Below, piece by piece: positions 8,656 through 16,210 of a stretch of DNA of 32,077 nucleotides. The DNA comes from an uncultured Clostridia bacterium. Its GTDB lineage: Bacteria > Bacillota > Clostridia > Oscillospirales > Butyricicoccaceae. The stretch covers positions 1 through 32,077 of the forward strand of contig CAMEPU010000005.1 of NCBI GenBank assembly GCA_945932315.1, in the 5' to 3' direction. A model generated the notes under the pieces. The model made no database searches, was not told the origin of the DNA, and worked only from the letters and a program-made list of their open reading frames with translations. The translations under genes and the position numbers were made by a program. The first letter of the stretch is position 1. Each line of letters opens with the position of its first letter.

Positions 8656-9303
8656 TCAGATGCGGAAGCACTTCTGGATGGCCTTCTGCTGGCCGAGCAC
8701 CAGAATGGAAGCCTCCGGTTCGAGCACGGTTTCCGGTGTGATGTTCATGTCGAGCGCGCCGTTTTTGCGGAGGCCCAGAATATTGATGCCGTACTTGCGG
8801 CGGATGTCGAGCTGGACGATCGTCTTGCCGCACCAGTTCTCCGGGATGGACAGCTCGAAGATCGAATATTTGCTGTCGAGCTCGATGTAATCGAGGATGT
8901 GATTGGAGGTGCAGCGGATCGCCGTCCATGCGGCGAGCTGCTTCTCGGGATAGACCACCTCGTCGGCACCGTTGCGCAGCAGGAACTTCTCCTGCACGCC
9001 GGTCGAGGCGCGGGCGATGACCTTGGGCGCGCCCAGCTCCTTGAGCAGCGAGGCCGTCTCGAGGGAGTTCTGGAAATTGTCGCCGATCGCGACGATGCAG
9101 GCGTCAAAATTGCCGACGCCGAGCGAGGACAGAAATTCCTCGTTCGTGCTGTCGCCGATCTGCGCGTTCGTCACAAAGGGCAGCACCGCGTTGACCCGTT
9201 CCTCATTCGTGTCGACCGCCATGACCTGATGGTTCAGGTCGTTCAGCTTCATGGCGATGTGCCGCCCGAAGCGGCCGAGACCGATGATCAATACAGATTT
9301 CAT
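8656..9303 (-). CDS. ktrA: KtrA/TrkA-type potassium channel gating ring subunit
   Basis: 215 aa, the usual KtrA length (full TrkA proteins are about twice as long). An N-terminal RCK/Rossmann domain starts with GLGRFGRHIAMKL (GxGxxG) and ends its second strand with the acidic residue of VMAVDTNEE, as expected for nucleotide binding. A C-terminal RCK_C domain (~135-215) contains IFELSIPENWCGKTIVQLDIRRKYGINILGL. It forms the cytosolic ring that gates KtrB. It lies 15 nt after ktrB; start ATG 9303 has GGAGC upstream. Confidence 0.93.
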   Translation of the reverse strand: MKSVLIIGLGRFGRHIAMKLNDLNHQVMAVDTNEERVNAVLPFVTNAQIGDSTNEEFLSSLGVGNFDACIVAIGDNFQNSLETASLLKELGAPKVIARASTGVQEKFLLRNGADEVVYPEKQLAAWTAIRCTSNHILDYIELDSKYSIFELSIPENWCGKTIVQLDIRRKYGINILGLRKNGALDMNITPETVLEPEASILVLGQQKAIQKCFRI

Positions 9304-9318
9304 GATGTGAATGCTCCT

Positions 9319-10647
9319 TTATCCAACTGTCAGTTTTTCCTGCGGCAGCCGGGCCGTGGCGCACTGCTGGCTGGAGACCGTCGCGAAAATCAGAGTCAGG
9401 CCGCCCACCCGGCCGAAGTACATGAGTGCGATCAGAATGGCACGGGAGAGCGCGCCCAGCCCGGGCGTGATGCCGAGCGTCAGGCCGACCGTGCCGATGG
9501 CGGACGCGGTCTCAAACAGGCAGGTCAGCAGGGGCAGGCCCTCGACCCGGCTCATGACAAAGCCGCCCGCCAGAAACAGCGTGAGATACATGGTCAGGAC
9601 GGTGGCCGCGCTGCGCACGGCGTCGTCCGCGATCCGCCGCCCGAAAAACTGGGTGTGCGCCCGGCGGCGGAAGACCGCGCCCGCGGTCGCCAGCAGCACG
9701 GCGAGGGTGGTCGTTTTCATACCGCCCGCCGTCGAGCCGGGGGAACCGCCCACCAGCATCAGCAGGATGAGGATGGCCGCGCCGGTCTCGCTGAGCTGGG
9801 AGAGATCGGCCGTGTTGAAGCCCGCCGTGCGGGGTGTGACCGACTGAAACAGGGCGAGCCAGACGCGCTCGGCCGCCGGCGTTTCGGCAAATTCAAAGAA
9901 GAACAGGTAAAGCGCGGGCAGCGCGATCAGCAGCGCGGTGGTCACCAGAATGATCTTGCTCTGCATCCGGTAGCGCCGGAACCGCAGCCCGTGCTCCCGG
10001 ACATCCGCCCAGGTCATAAAGCCGATGCCGCCCGTGATGATGAGCGCCATGACGGTCAGGTTGACCGCCGGATGGGAGGCGAAGGCGGTCAGGGAGGAAT
10101 AGGGCGCCTGCCGGCCCATCAGGTCAAAACCCGCGTTGCAGAAGGCCGAGACCGCGTGGAATACGCTGTACCACAGCCCTTTTCTGGGACCGAACTGCCC
10201 GATGAACACGGGCGCGAGCGCCGCCGCGCCCAGCAGCTCAAAGAGCAGCGTCATTTTGAGGATGAAACCGGTCAGCCGCACAATGCCGCCGACCTTGGGG
10301 GCCGCGATGGCCTCCTGCATGATGCTGCGTTGCTTGAGGCTGATCCGCCGCCCCGAGATCAGCGCGAGCGAGACCGCCACCGTGACCACGCCCATGCCGC
10401 CGATCTGGATGAGCAGCAGGATGACGCTCTGCCCGAAGGCCGACCAGTAGGTCGCGGTGTCATGTACGACCAGCCCGGTCACGCAGACGGCCGAGGTCGC
10501 CGTAAAGAGCGCGTCAAAGAAGGGCGCGCCCGCGCCGTCCCGCGTCGCAAAGGGCAGGGTGAGCAGCAGGCTCCCCAGCAGGATCATCCCGGCAAAACCC
10601 AGGATGATGATTTGCGACGAGGTCAATCGCTTTTTCAACCGGCTCAT
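9319..10647 (-). CDS. ktrB: KtrB/TrkH-type potassium translocation subunit
   Basis: 442 aa polytopic membrane protein close to typical KtrB length. All four pore-loop filter segments are visible, each with its conserved glycine: SAVCVTGLVV (~50), SAFCNAGFDL (~170), TPRTAGFN (~270) and SAIGTVGLTLG (~385). It imports K+ (Na+-coupled in characterised KtrAB). It is the first gene of the - strand operon ktrB-ktrA-unknown-kdpD-kdpE. GGAGC precedes the ATG by 7-8 nt. An 11-bp tandem repeat about 80 nt upstream probably controls it. Confidence 0.94.
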   Translation of the reverse strand: MSRLKKRLTSSQIIILGFAGMILLGSLLLTLPFATRDGAGAPFFDALFTATSAVCVTGLVVHDTATYWSAFGQSVILLLIQIGGMGVVTVAVSLALISGRRISLKQRSIMQEAIAAPKVGGIVRLTGFILKMTLLFELLGAAALAPVFIGQFGPRKGLWYSVFHAVSAFCNAGFDLMGRQAPYSSLTAFASHPAVNLTVMALIITGGIGFMTWADVREHGLRFRRYRMQSKIILVTTALLIALPALYLFFFEFAETPAAERVWLALFQSVTPRTAGFNTADLSQLSETGAAILILLMLVGGSPGSTAGGMKTTTLAVLLATAGAVFRRRAHTQFFGRRIADDAVRSAATVLTMYLTLFLAGGFVMSRVEGLPLLTCLFETASAIGTVGLTLGITPGLGALSRAILIALMYFGRVGGLTLIFATVSSQQCATARLPQEKLTVG

Positions 10648-10728
10648 AAAAAAATGCTCCGTTCGTGATAATTTCTCAGTTTCATTATCGCAGGCAGCCT
10701 GTGAAATCTGTATTAGGGTCGCGGCTCT

Positions 10729-10750
10729 CGCGTTAAGATTGCATTAAGAT
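10729..10750 (-). promoter_or_regulatory. Tandem 11-bp operator, candidate KdpE site upstream of ktrB
   Basis: On the - strand two 11-mers abut exactly, ATCTTAATGCA and ATCTTAACGCG, identical at 9 of 11 positions. Direct repeats with 11-bp periodicity are the hallmark of OmpR/PhoB-family regulators binding head to tail. A -10-like TAATAC lies 13 nt downstream with no good -35, as at activator-dependent promoters; GATAAT further down is an alternative -10. The operon encodes its own OmpR-type regulator KdpE, so autogenous activation is a reasonable inference. Confidence 0.55.
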
Positions 10751-10758
10751 GCAGGACG

Positions 10759-10798
10759 AAAAACCGCCCCGGCCTGTGTCCTGCACAGGCCGGAGCGG
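10759..10798 (-). terminator. Intrinsic terminator of the LMW-PTP gene
   Basis: 15-bp GC-rich stem (CCGCTCCGGCCTGTG / CACAGGCCGGGGCGG on the - strand, one mismatch) with a 5-nt loop, followed by TTTTT. It lies 19 nt after the phosphatase stop codon. Confidence 0.85.
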
Positions 10799-10817
10799 CA
10801 CTCGCTCTTGGAAGAAT

Positions 10818-11291
10818 TTATTCGTTTTCCGCGCCGGTCAGCGCGCGCAGCAGCCCGCGGCAGCCTTCCTCGACGTCCCGCCAGGTCGCATCGAAATCGC
10901 GGGTGTACCACGGGTCGGCCACATCGCCCGGCCGCCCGGTATACGCCATCAGCAGGCGCAGCTTTCCGTCCGGGTCGCCGCCGCAGATGCGGCGCATGTT
11001 GCGAAGGTTGGCCCCGTCCATACCGATCAGAAGGTCGTATTTGGCATAGTCGGCGCTCCGGAGCTGCCGCGCCGTCTTGCCCGCGCAGTCGATGCCGTGC
11101 TCGGCCAGCTTGCGGCGGGCCGGCGGATAGACCGGGTTGCCGAGCTCCTCCGCGCTGGTCGCAGCTGAGTCGATTTGAAACCGCGGCGCGAGCCCGGCTT
11201 TTTTCACCAGATCCTTCATCACGAATTCGGCCATCGGGCTCCTGCAGATATTGCCGTGGCACACGAAAAGTACTTTTATCACGGTGTTCAC
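10818..11291 (-). CDS. Low-molecular-weight protein tyrosine phosphatase (intact)
   Basis: 157 aa, normal family length. The N-terminal P-loop CHGNICRSP (residues ~11-19) supplies the catalytic Cys and Arg of C-X5-R-S. The general-acid Asp is in the C-terminal DPWYT. The start is GTG 11291 or GTG 11282; GAGGG is 2 or 11 nt away, so neither is ideal. The ~100 nt before the gene come from the flanking element, next to an integrase 3' end. Two further 5' stumps of this gene type occur at 16211-16255 and 18254-18292, so this copy probably had its promoter and first codons swapped by integration. The cellular substrate is unknown. Confidence 0.92.
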   Translation of the reverse strand: MNTVIKVLFVCHGNICRSPMAEFVMKDLVKKAGLAPRFQIDSAATSAEELGNPVYPPARRKLAEHGIDCAGKTARQLRSADYAKYDLLIGMDGANLRNMRRICGGDPDGKLRLLMAYTGRPGDVADPWYTRDFDATWRDVEEGCRGLLRALTGAENE

Positions 11292-11306
11292 AACCCTCTA
11301 TATTCC

Positions 11307-11332
11307 GAAAAACCATGATATTTCATGTTTTT
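11307..11332 (-). terminator. Hairpin with U run after the integrase remnant
   Basis: On the - strand AAAACATGA pairs with TCATGGTTTT around a 4-nt loop and is followed by TTTTT. It would end transcription from the integrase side just before the phosphatase gene. Confidence 0.45.
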
Positions 11333-11394
11333 CAGAACTTTTCTTTCGTTTTGTTTTTTCGTAAGTCTCTGCAAATCTACGCTACCACACCACG

Positions 11395-11418
11395 CATTGG
11401 TGTAGTAATGGTGTAGTA
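11395..11418 (-). repeat. 24-bp direct repeat, copy 1 (TACTACACCA type)
   Basis: A 24-nt sequence built of two TACTACACCA units lies just after the integrase stop codon. It matches a second copy at 16137-16160 at 23 of 24 positions in the same orientation, 4.7 kb apart. I read these as ends, or internal marks, of an integrative element. Confidence 0.6.
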
Positions 11419-11424
11419 AAAAAA

Positions 11425-11556
11425 TCAGCCGACCACTGCACTTTTCTGACGAAATTCAGCGATTTTCGCCAGCTGTTTTGCCGCGTGCGCGTAGCTTGCG
11501 TGGGTGTATACATTCAGTGTAACGCCCGCATCGGAATGACCCATAGCTACACGGAA
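11425..11556 (-). pseudogene. Tyrosine recombinase (phage-type integrase), C-terminal remnant
   Basis: 43 codons in frame to a stop read FRVAMGHSDAGV then TLNVYTHASYAHAAKQL and end SAVVG. This is the hallmark C-terminal end of tyrosine recombinases of conjugative/integrative elements: MGHS holds the conserved His region and VYTHA contains the catalytic Tyr. A TGA immediately precedes the fragment (11557-11559), and the rest of the ~380-residue enzyme is missing. It points toward the LMW-PTP gene, as integrases usually lie beside their attachment site. The upstream part was probably lost when the adjacent intron-like sequence came in. Confidence 0.85.
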
Positions 11557-11597
11557 TCATGTGCAGTAATTATGGCAGGTGGATGGAGAGAAAGAGC

Positions 11598-11868
11598 GTG
11601 CGAGTACCCGGGGAGGCCTCACGGACAAGGGGAGTTATTTTTACGAGCCATGGTTGAAACAAGATTTATCGTGAGGAGTCAGATGAATCCATAGTACCGC
11701 GTCAGTCGACGGACGTGGGAAGGGAGGAACCCTTGGAGGTGGTAGTAAATGAAGGTTACCGAAGTTGAGAGGAAAGAAAGCACAAAACATTTCCCTGGTT
11801 TCTTAATTGAGATAAAAGCAGAGAAGGACTTCTCTGGCAAGAGATCCCGCATTGCCGCTGAAAAATAA
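11598..11868 (+). mobile_element. Group II intron-like remnant with truncated reverse-transcriptase start
   Basis: The sequence starts near GTGCG, matching the GUGYG 5' boundary rule. It contains CCTCACGG ... ATCGTGAGG, which can pair, then GTCAGATGAATCCATAGTACC, AGGGAGGAACCCTTGGAGGTGG and an ATG at 11749. The 39-codon ORF begins MKVTEVERKEST and stops at 11868. By memory this layout resembles the RNA stretch and ORF start of gut-clostridial group II introns. No reverse-transcriptase motif is present and the RNA part is far too short for domains I-IV, so this is at most a scar. It follows the broken integrase directly. Confidence 0.45.
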
Positions 11869-11910
11869 AAAAGACAACTGCCCGGTGCGAATACGCATCG
11901 GGCGGTTGTC
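11861..11910 (-). terminator. Intrinsic terminator of the SLH metallophosphoesterase gene
   Basis: A 17-bp stem with one G-U/mismatch pair (GACAACCGCCCGATGCG / CGCACCGGGCAGTTGTC on the - strand), 4-nt loop TATT, followed by TTTTTTATTTTT. It is 57 nt after the gene stop. Confidence 0.92.
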
Positions 11911-11967
11911 GGAAAAGGGGAGGTGCGGAACTGAAAGGATACTTTAGAAAAATAGAAAGAGGCTTGT

Positions 11968-14900
11968 TTATGCGGCAATGCGCATGAGGATGGCTGCCAG
12001 CTCGGCGCGGGAGGTCAGGTCGGTCGGTGCGAACAGATTGCCCGGCTTGCACTGTACAAGACCGGTCTTGGTGCAGTAGGCTACGCCGTCTACTGCCCAG
12101 GAGGAGATCTTGCCGCTGTCGGCAAAGGTCGAGATCTCGGACGGATCGGCCGAAACATCGGCGCCGGACAGCTTGAGCTGACGGGTCAGCAGGGTTGCGA
12201 TCTCTGCGCGGGTGATCGTCGCTTCGGGCGCGAACTTGTTGTTGCCGACGCCCTGCATGATACCGGTCTGCGCCGCCCAAGCGATCGCGGCGCGCGCCTG
12301 ATGGGTCACGGGTACATCATCGAAGCTCGCCAGCTCTACGTCGGGCTGACCAGCCAGATTGTACAGTGCGGATGCGACCTGCGCGCGGGTCAGCGCCTTG
12401 CTGCCGCCGAAGACGTAGGGCTGTTCGCCGCCCATGATCTGGTTTTCGGTGACATACTTGGCAGCGTCATAGTACCAGTCGCTGGTGGAGATATCGGTGT
12501 AATCGGAGACCTTTTTGCCCTCCTGCTGGTTGTTGCGGATCTCATAGGTGTCAACAGCCTCGAAGCTGTTCCAGTCTTCCGTATCCTGCTTCTGATAAGC
12601 GGTGCCCTTGATGGCATCCTCGGAGAATTCCAGAATGGTGAATACCTGCTTGTCCTCGGTGTCCGCATAGAAATCGGTGTTGTAGTCCGAGCGCTCGGGG
12701 AGGTATTCATAGAACTTGTTGCCGGTCGTGCCGCCAGTGAGGTAGGTCGTGCCGTCACCGGTGTTGACCTTGACGTCGTTCTTGACGGTCGAGCGGATGT
12801 AGATGTGGTCGTGGCCGTTGAGGAACAGGTCGACATCCATCGCGTCGATCGAGTATTCGCTGTCATTGATGTAGTAGTCGCGGACTTCCATCGGATCGTG
12901 GTTGGAGGTGTACGGACCAGCGTGGGTAATGACAACGCGCCACTTCTTGTCGGAGGCTTCCAGCACGCTCTTGCACCACTGCAGCTCCTTCTGGATGATC
13001 TCAGCCTTCTTGTCGGCCGGGGTGACTTCGTCATTCAAGACGACGAAGATCGCATCGCCGTATTCAATATAACCCATCGTGCGGTCAAACTCGGGATAAC
13101 CAGTCTTGGCGCCCGACATATTGAAGCGCTGTGCGAAGGAGATGAAGTCCCAGTCGCCCTTCATTTCATGGTTGCCGGCGACGGTTAAGGTCGGATACTG
13201 AGCGAAGAGATCGCCCATGACCTCGAAACAAGCGTCCCATTCGGTCGACTTGTAGCCGTTCTGGGTGGTATCGCCCGCGGAGATCAGCATAGCGGGATCA
13301 GGACAGATCTTAAGCGCCTGCTCGAGAGAGCTGAGGCAGCTCATGTAATTCTTCACGGACTCGGACTGCGGATCGGAGTAGAAGATGACCTTGAAGCTCT
13401 CAGCGTCTTCCGCCTTGGGCGCGGTGAAAGTCTTTTCCTCGCTCATGAACTCTCCGCCATCGCCAACGCGGTAAACGTACTCGGCGGACGGGGTGAGATC
13501 GGCGATCTCAACGCGGTGTGTGGCCTTTTCCTTATAGCCTGCGGTGACTGATTCCACATAGGAGGTGCCGGTCTTGGTCTGCCATTCGGAAGCGCCCTTG
13601 ACCTTGTACTGGATCACGGTCTTGGTGACGCGCGGATCGGTCAGCCAGTTGAAGCGCAGGCCGCCCTGCTTGGTGTCCGGGGTGATGGTGATCTGCATGG
13701 GGTCGCCCTTGACCTTGCCGTCATCGACGTTCAGAACAATGGGGGAGGAAGCATTGGTCGGCTTGGTCACGGTCTCCTTGTCGGTCTTGACCGCGATGTA
13801 GTAGAACAGATCGCCCGCCTTGTCGGTCGGCAGGGAGGCGGTGTAGGTGGCGCCCGATGCCTTCATGGCAACCGAGGTGTCGACCTTGGCCGCATCGTAG
13901 CCGTAGTACAGGGTGACGCTCTCGATTTTGTCGGTGGAGAGGACGCGCGCGGAAACCTCGGCCTTGCCGTTCTGCGGCGCGGTGTTGAGCGCGCGGGAGA
14001 TGATGCGCGTGCCGCTCATGGTGTAATCCACTGCGGGGAAGATGGAAGCGTCAAAGCCGCGCAGAATGGGCTGCTTGGTTTCATCGCTCCAGTCCCAGAC
14101 CGTGTCCATGTCCCAGCCCAGCGCAGTATAGGTCGACTTGCTGGTCATTTTCTCGGTGGAGACGTCTTCCCACAGGATGGGCTGCTCGGTCGGCTCGTTG
14201 CCCGAAAGCAAGGTGCCTTCCCAGGCGATGTTGCCGGTGATGTTGGTGGCGGCCTCGTCGTCAAGCTGGCCGACGATCTTATCGACATCCTGCATGCCCT
14301 TGATGAAGCTCTGCGCGGAAACGCTGTCCTTGAGCGTCTCACCGGCGTTGAACGAACCGGCGATGCCACCCGCGTGACCGACGGTGCCGCTCGTTGCGGT
14401 GGTGTCGATCGTGCCGGCCGCGAAGCAGCGAGCCAGATAACCGCCGCCGTCCTGAATGCCGGCGACGCCGCCCGCGTCATAGGGCGCGGAAATATCCGCG
14501 TTGATGTAGCAGTCCTCAACGTGTCCGACGATCGGGCCTTCGCCCTCCTTCAGCTTGCCGCAGATGCCGCCCGCCGTGTGCGAATTGGACAGATCGAGGC
14601 ACTTGATCTCGCCGGTGACGACGCAACCGGTGATCGTGCCGTAGTTGACACCAGCCAGTGCGCCGACGTTCTGCTGACCGGTCACATAGCAGTCGAGCAG
14701 AGCGACATCCTTGATATACGCCTGATCATCCTCGTTGCCGACATAGCCGAACAGACCGGAGTATTTTTTCTCATATTCAACGCGCAGACCGGTGATTGCG
14801 TGGTGCTGACCGTCAAACGTGCCGATAAATCCGGCATCCTTTTTGGCCGCGATCGGCTTGAAGCCCTTGATGCCGCTCATATCAATGTCAGCGGTCAGAA

Positions 14901-15102
14901 CATAGTGGCCGTCGCGGGGCGCGCCGTCTTTCCAGTTGCCGGACAGATACAGGAGCTGCTGCGGGGTGGAGATCTCATAACAGCCGGTTGCGCTGTTATA
15001 AGTCGGGGGAGTGCCTTCGTCCTTTGCCGCAAATGCCGGTGCGGGAACCATTGACAGCATCATCATTGCGGACAGCGCGAAACTGATCAATCGTTTTTTC
15101 AT
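11968..15102 (-). CDS. Secreted metallophosphoesterase with GLUG-like repeats and S-layer homology domains
   Basis: 1044 aa. Signal peptide MKKRLISFALSAMMMLSMVPAPAFAA. Residues ~35-300 are beta-helix-like with GLUG-type units (GLFGYVGN, VGALAGVNYGTI, AGGICGK, AGGVAGI, AGGIAGS). Fibronectin-like modules at ~365-560 lead into a calcineurin-like phosphoesterase domain (~565-800) with FYSDPQ, SAGDTTQNG, AGNHEMKG, VITHAGPY and LNGHDHIY as metal-ligand blocks. Its first block is DPQ instead of the usual DxH. Three SLH repeats (~860-1044) end ...AAILMRIAA and would bind cell-wall polymer. The gene acts outside the cell; the substrate (phosphate ester or nucleotide) is unknown. It is monocistronic, with its own promoter, operator and terminator, and sits between mobile remnants, so it may be element cargo. 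Confidence 0.9.
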   Translation of the reverse strand: MKKRLISFALSAMMMLSMVPAPAFAAKDEGTPPTYNSATGCYEISTPQQLLYLSGNWKDGAPRDGHYVLTADIDMSGIKGFKPIAAKKDAGFIGTFDGQHHAITGLRVEYEKKYSGLFGYVGNEDDQAYIKDVALLDCYVTGQQNVGALAGVNYGTITGCVVTGEIKCLDLSNSHTAGGICGKLKEGEGPIVGHVEDCYINADISAPYDAGGVAGIQDGGGYLARCFAAGTIDTTATSGTVGHAGGIAGSFNAGETLKDSVSAQSFIKGMQDVDKIVGQLDDEAATNITGNIAWEGTLLSGNEPTEQPILWEDVSTEKMTSKSTYTALGWDMDTVWDWSDETKQPILRGFDASIFPAVDYTMSGTRIISRALNTAPQNGKAEVSARVLSTDKIESVTLYYGYDAAKVDTSVAMKASGATYTASLPTDKAGDLFYYIAVKTDKETVTKPTNASSPIVLNVDDGKVKGDPMQITITPDTKQGGLRFNWLTDPRVTKTVIQYKVKGASEWQTKTGTSYVESVTAGYKEKATHRVEIADLTPSAEYVYRVGDGGEFMSEEKTFTAPKAEDAESFKVIFYSDPQSESVKNYMSCLSSLEQALKICPDPAMLISAGDTTQNGYKSTEWDACFEVMGDLFAQYPTLTVAGNHEMKGDWDFISFAQRFNMSGAKTGYPEFDRTMGYIEYGDAIFVVLNDEVTPADKKAEIIQKELQWCKSVLEASDKKWRVVITHAGPYTSNHDPMEVRDYYINDSEYSIDAMDVDLFLNGHDHIYIRSTVKNDVKVNTGDGTTYLTGGTTGNKFYEYLPERSDYNTDFYADTEDKQVFTILEFSEDAIKGTAYQKQDTEDWNSFEAVDTYEIRNNQQEGKKVSDYTDISTSDWYYDAAKYVTENQIMGGEQPYVFGGSKALTRAQVASALYNLAGQPDVELASFDDVPVTHQARAAIAWAAQTGIMQGVGNNKFAPEATITRAEIATLLTRQLKLSGADVSADPSEISTFADSGKISSWAVDGVAYCTKTGLVQCKPGNLFAPTDLTSRAELAAILMRIAA

Positions 15103-15275
15103 CGTGGAACCTGACTTTCTTTTTTGTGGGGTGACAATTGTTCGAAAAAAATGAATTTGTTTTCGGACAAAAGCGCGGTAAAATTTGCGTAAAAAATATC
15201 AATGATTAAAAAAGTTTCAGATAATAGAAAAAGCACCTCCGATTACATAATATCTCCATATTCTCATCTCGTAAT

Positions 15276-15295
15276 ATACGCAAACGTTTGCGTAT
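15276..15295 (-). promoter_or_regulatory. 20-bp perfect palindrome, LacI-family operator
   Basis: ATACGCAAACGTTTGCGTAT is a perfect palindrome with the central CG of LacI/GalR-family sites and close to the PurR-type box ACGCAAACGTTT. It begins 9 nt after the -10 hexamer, so it would cover or follow the transcription start, a classical repressor position. A further half site, ACGCAAA, lies about 90 nt downstream in the leader (15180-15196). No LacI-family gene is in the window. Confidence 0.75.
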
Positions 15296-15304
15296 CGTAC
15301 AATT

Positions 15305-15333
15305 ATCATAATGCAAAAAAAGGAAAAAGTCAA
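15305..15333 (-). promoter_or_regulatory. Sigma-A promoter of the SLH metallophosphoesterase gene
   Basis: - strand TTGACT, 17-nt spacer, TATGAT (each 5 of 6 to consensus). The transcript would have a leader of roughly 195 nt before ATG 15102. The leader also contains GGAGGTG without a useful ORF. From 15334 to 15572 I see no gene. Confidence 0.8.
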
Positions 15334-15572
15334 TGTTGCAAATCACAATTTACCACGATGAAATTTGTGCAAGAGCACAAAGCGGTGCGGTCTTCCGTTT
15401 CGTGCTGGAAAGCTGGAGAATGTGCTGTTTTGTATACGGGGAGTTTTCGCCAACGCCATAACTCGTCCGCCATTCTCACGTCTCCCTTCTCTCTTTTCAA
15501 GACCGGTTTTCCGCAAAAATTATTTAATATTTTTCAAGGATACAAACCAAAACTCGCTTTTCATCATACATC

Positions 15573-15629
15573 AAAAACCACTGCATTTTGCCTTGGGTTT
15601 TCACCAATTTGCAATATGCAGTGGTTTTT
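15573..15629 (-). terminator. Intrinsic terminator of the DUF6809/tnpV pair
   Basis: Arms AAAAACCACTGCAT and ATGCAGTGGTTTTT pair perfectly around a 29-nt interior that can partly pair again (TTTGC/GCAA region). A U run follows on the - strand, 10 nt after the DUF6809 stop. Confidence 0.75.
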
Positions 15630-15639
15630 ATACTCTGTA

Positions 15640-15906
15640 TTACATTTCTTCCATGACTTCCAGCATCATTCTGGCGCCGAGTTTAAAGCTGTTCTGGAAC
15701 AGCAGGCACTCCACCATGGTTTGAAACTCCCGCACACTGTCTGTATACCGGGAAAACAGCTCCTTCTGGGCATCCGTCATGGTTGCTTGGAGCGTTTCTT
15801 CGTTCCGACTGATGAGTCGGAGTGCCTCTTTGTATCCCTCACAGGGAGAGGTGCTATACTCGGTCGGTTGGATGTTGCCATACCAAAATTCTTCTAGAAT
15901 TCTCAT
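15640..15906 (-). CDS. DUF6809-type small protein
   Basis: 88 aa, beginning MRILEEFWYGNIQPTEY and ending LGARMMLEVMEEM. This matches my recollection of DUF6809, a small soluble helical family of unknown function common in mobile regions of gut Clostridia and often next to tnpV. It overlaps the tnpV remnant by 4 nt (ATGA-type) in the same direction. It is full-length and ends before a terminator. Its role is unknown. Confidence 0.7.
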   Translation of the reverse strand: MRILEEFWYGNIQPTEYSTSPCEGYKEALRLISRNEETLQATMTDAQKELFSRYTDSVREFQTMVECLLFQNSFKLGARMMLEVMEEM

Positions 15907-16094
15907 ACGGCATCCTCCGCAAAGATCAGTTCCCGAAGAACGATCTCTTCGGCGCGATTTCGGATGCTATTCATCGCCCCAATCCAAGCCAGTTGGTCGG
16001 CGGCTTTCAGTTTCTCCGTCACGCCGATATCGGGAATCTGGTAATCCCCCAACAGTGTATCCTCGATCTCGTTTTCTGCGATTTTTGCCTTCAT
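15903..16094 (-). pseudogene. tnpV: TnpV transposon protein with internal deletion
   Basis: 63 codons from ATG 16094. The N-terminal KIAENEIEDTLLGDYQIPDI and the C-terminal GVTEKLKAADQLAWIGAMNS...RAEEIVLREL correspond to the two ends of TnpV, normally about 115-125 aa. The middle (about 55-60 residues) is missing without a frame shift. The ORF track extends to 16277, but that part runs through the repeat and the phosphatase stump. TnpV is a helper of unknown mechanism in Tn4451-like and related elements. I call it a decayed copy, although a shortened functional protein cannot be excluded. Confidence 0.7.
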
Positions 16095-16136
16095 GTTTTT
16101 AACCTCGTTTTCTAAAAATCTGTCACACCGAGGTTC

Positions 16137-16160
16137 CATTGGTGTAGTAGTGGTGTAGTA
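16137..16160 (-). repeat. 24-bp direct repeat, copy 2 (TACTACACCA type)
   Basis: 23 of 24 identical to 11395-11418, same orientation. It lies between the tnpV remnant and the phosphatase stump at 16211. Together the two copies bracket 4.7 kb holding the integrase remnant, the SLH phosphoesterase, DUF6809 and tnpV. Confidence 0.6.
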
Positions 16161-16210
16161 CCACTTTTTGAAGGCCAGAAAACCCGCGATATTATCGCAC
16201 TTTCTCGATT

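Noticed and set aside
8536-10668. 710-aa + strand ORF opposite ktrA/ktrB
   Set aside because: Shadow frame; the - strand carries clear RCK and KtrB filter motifs.
10640-10760. c-di-AMP (ydaO-type) riboswitch upstream of ktrB
   Set aside because: The region is only ~100 nt, without the conserved junction motifs or a terminator; the tandem 11-mer explains it better.
14996-15202. 68-aa - strand ORF in the leader of the SLH gene
   Set aside because: Starts with TTG without a ribosome site and runs into the signal peptide region in another frame.
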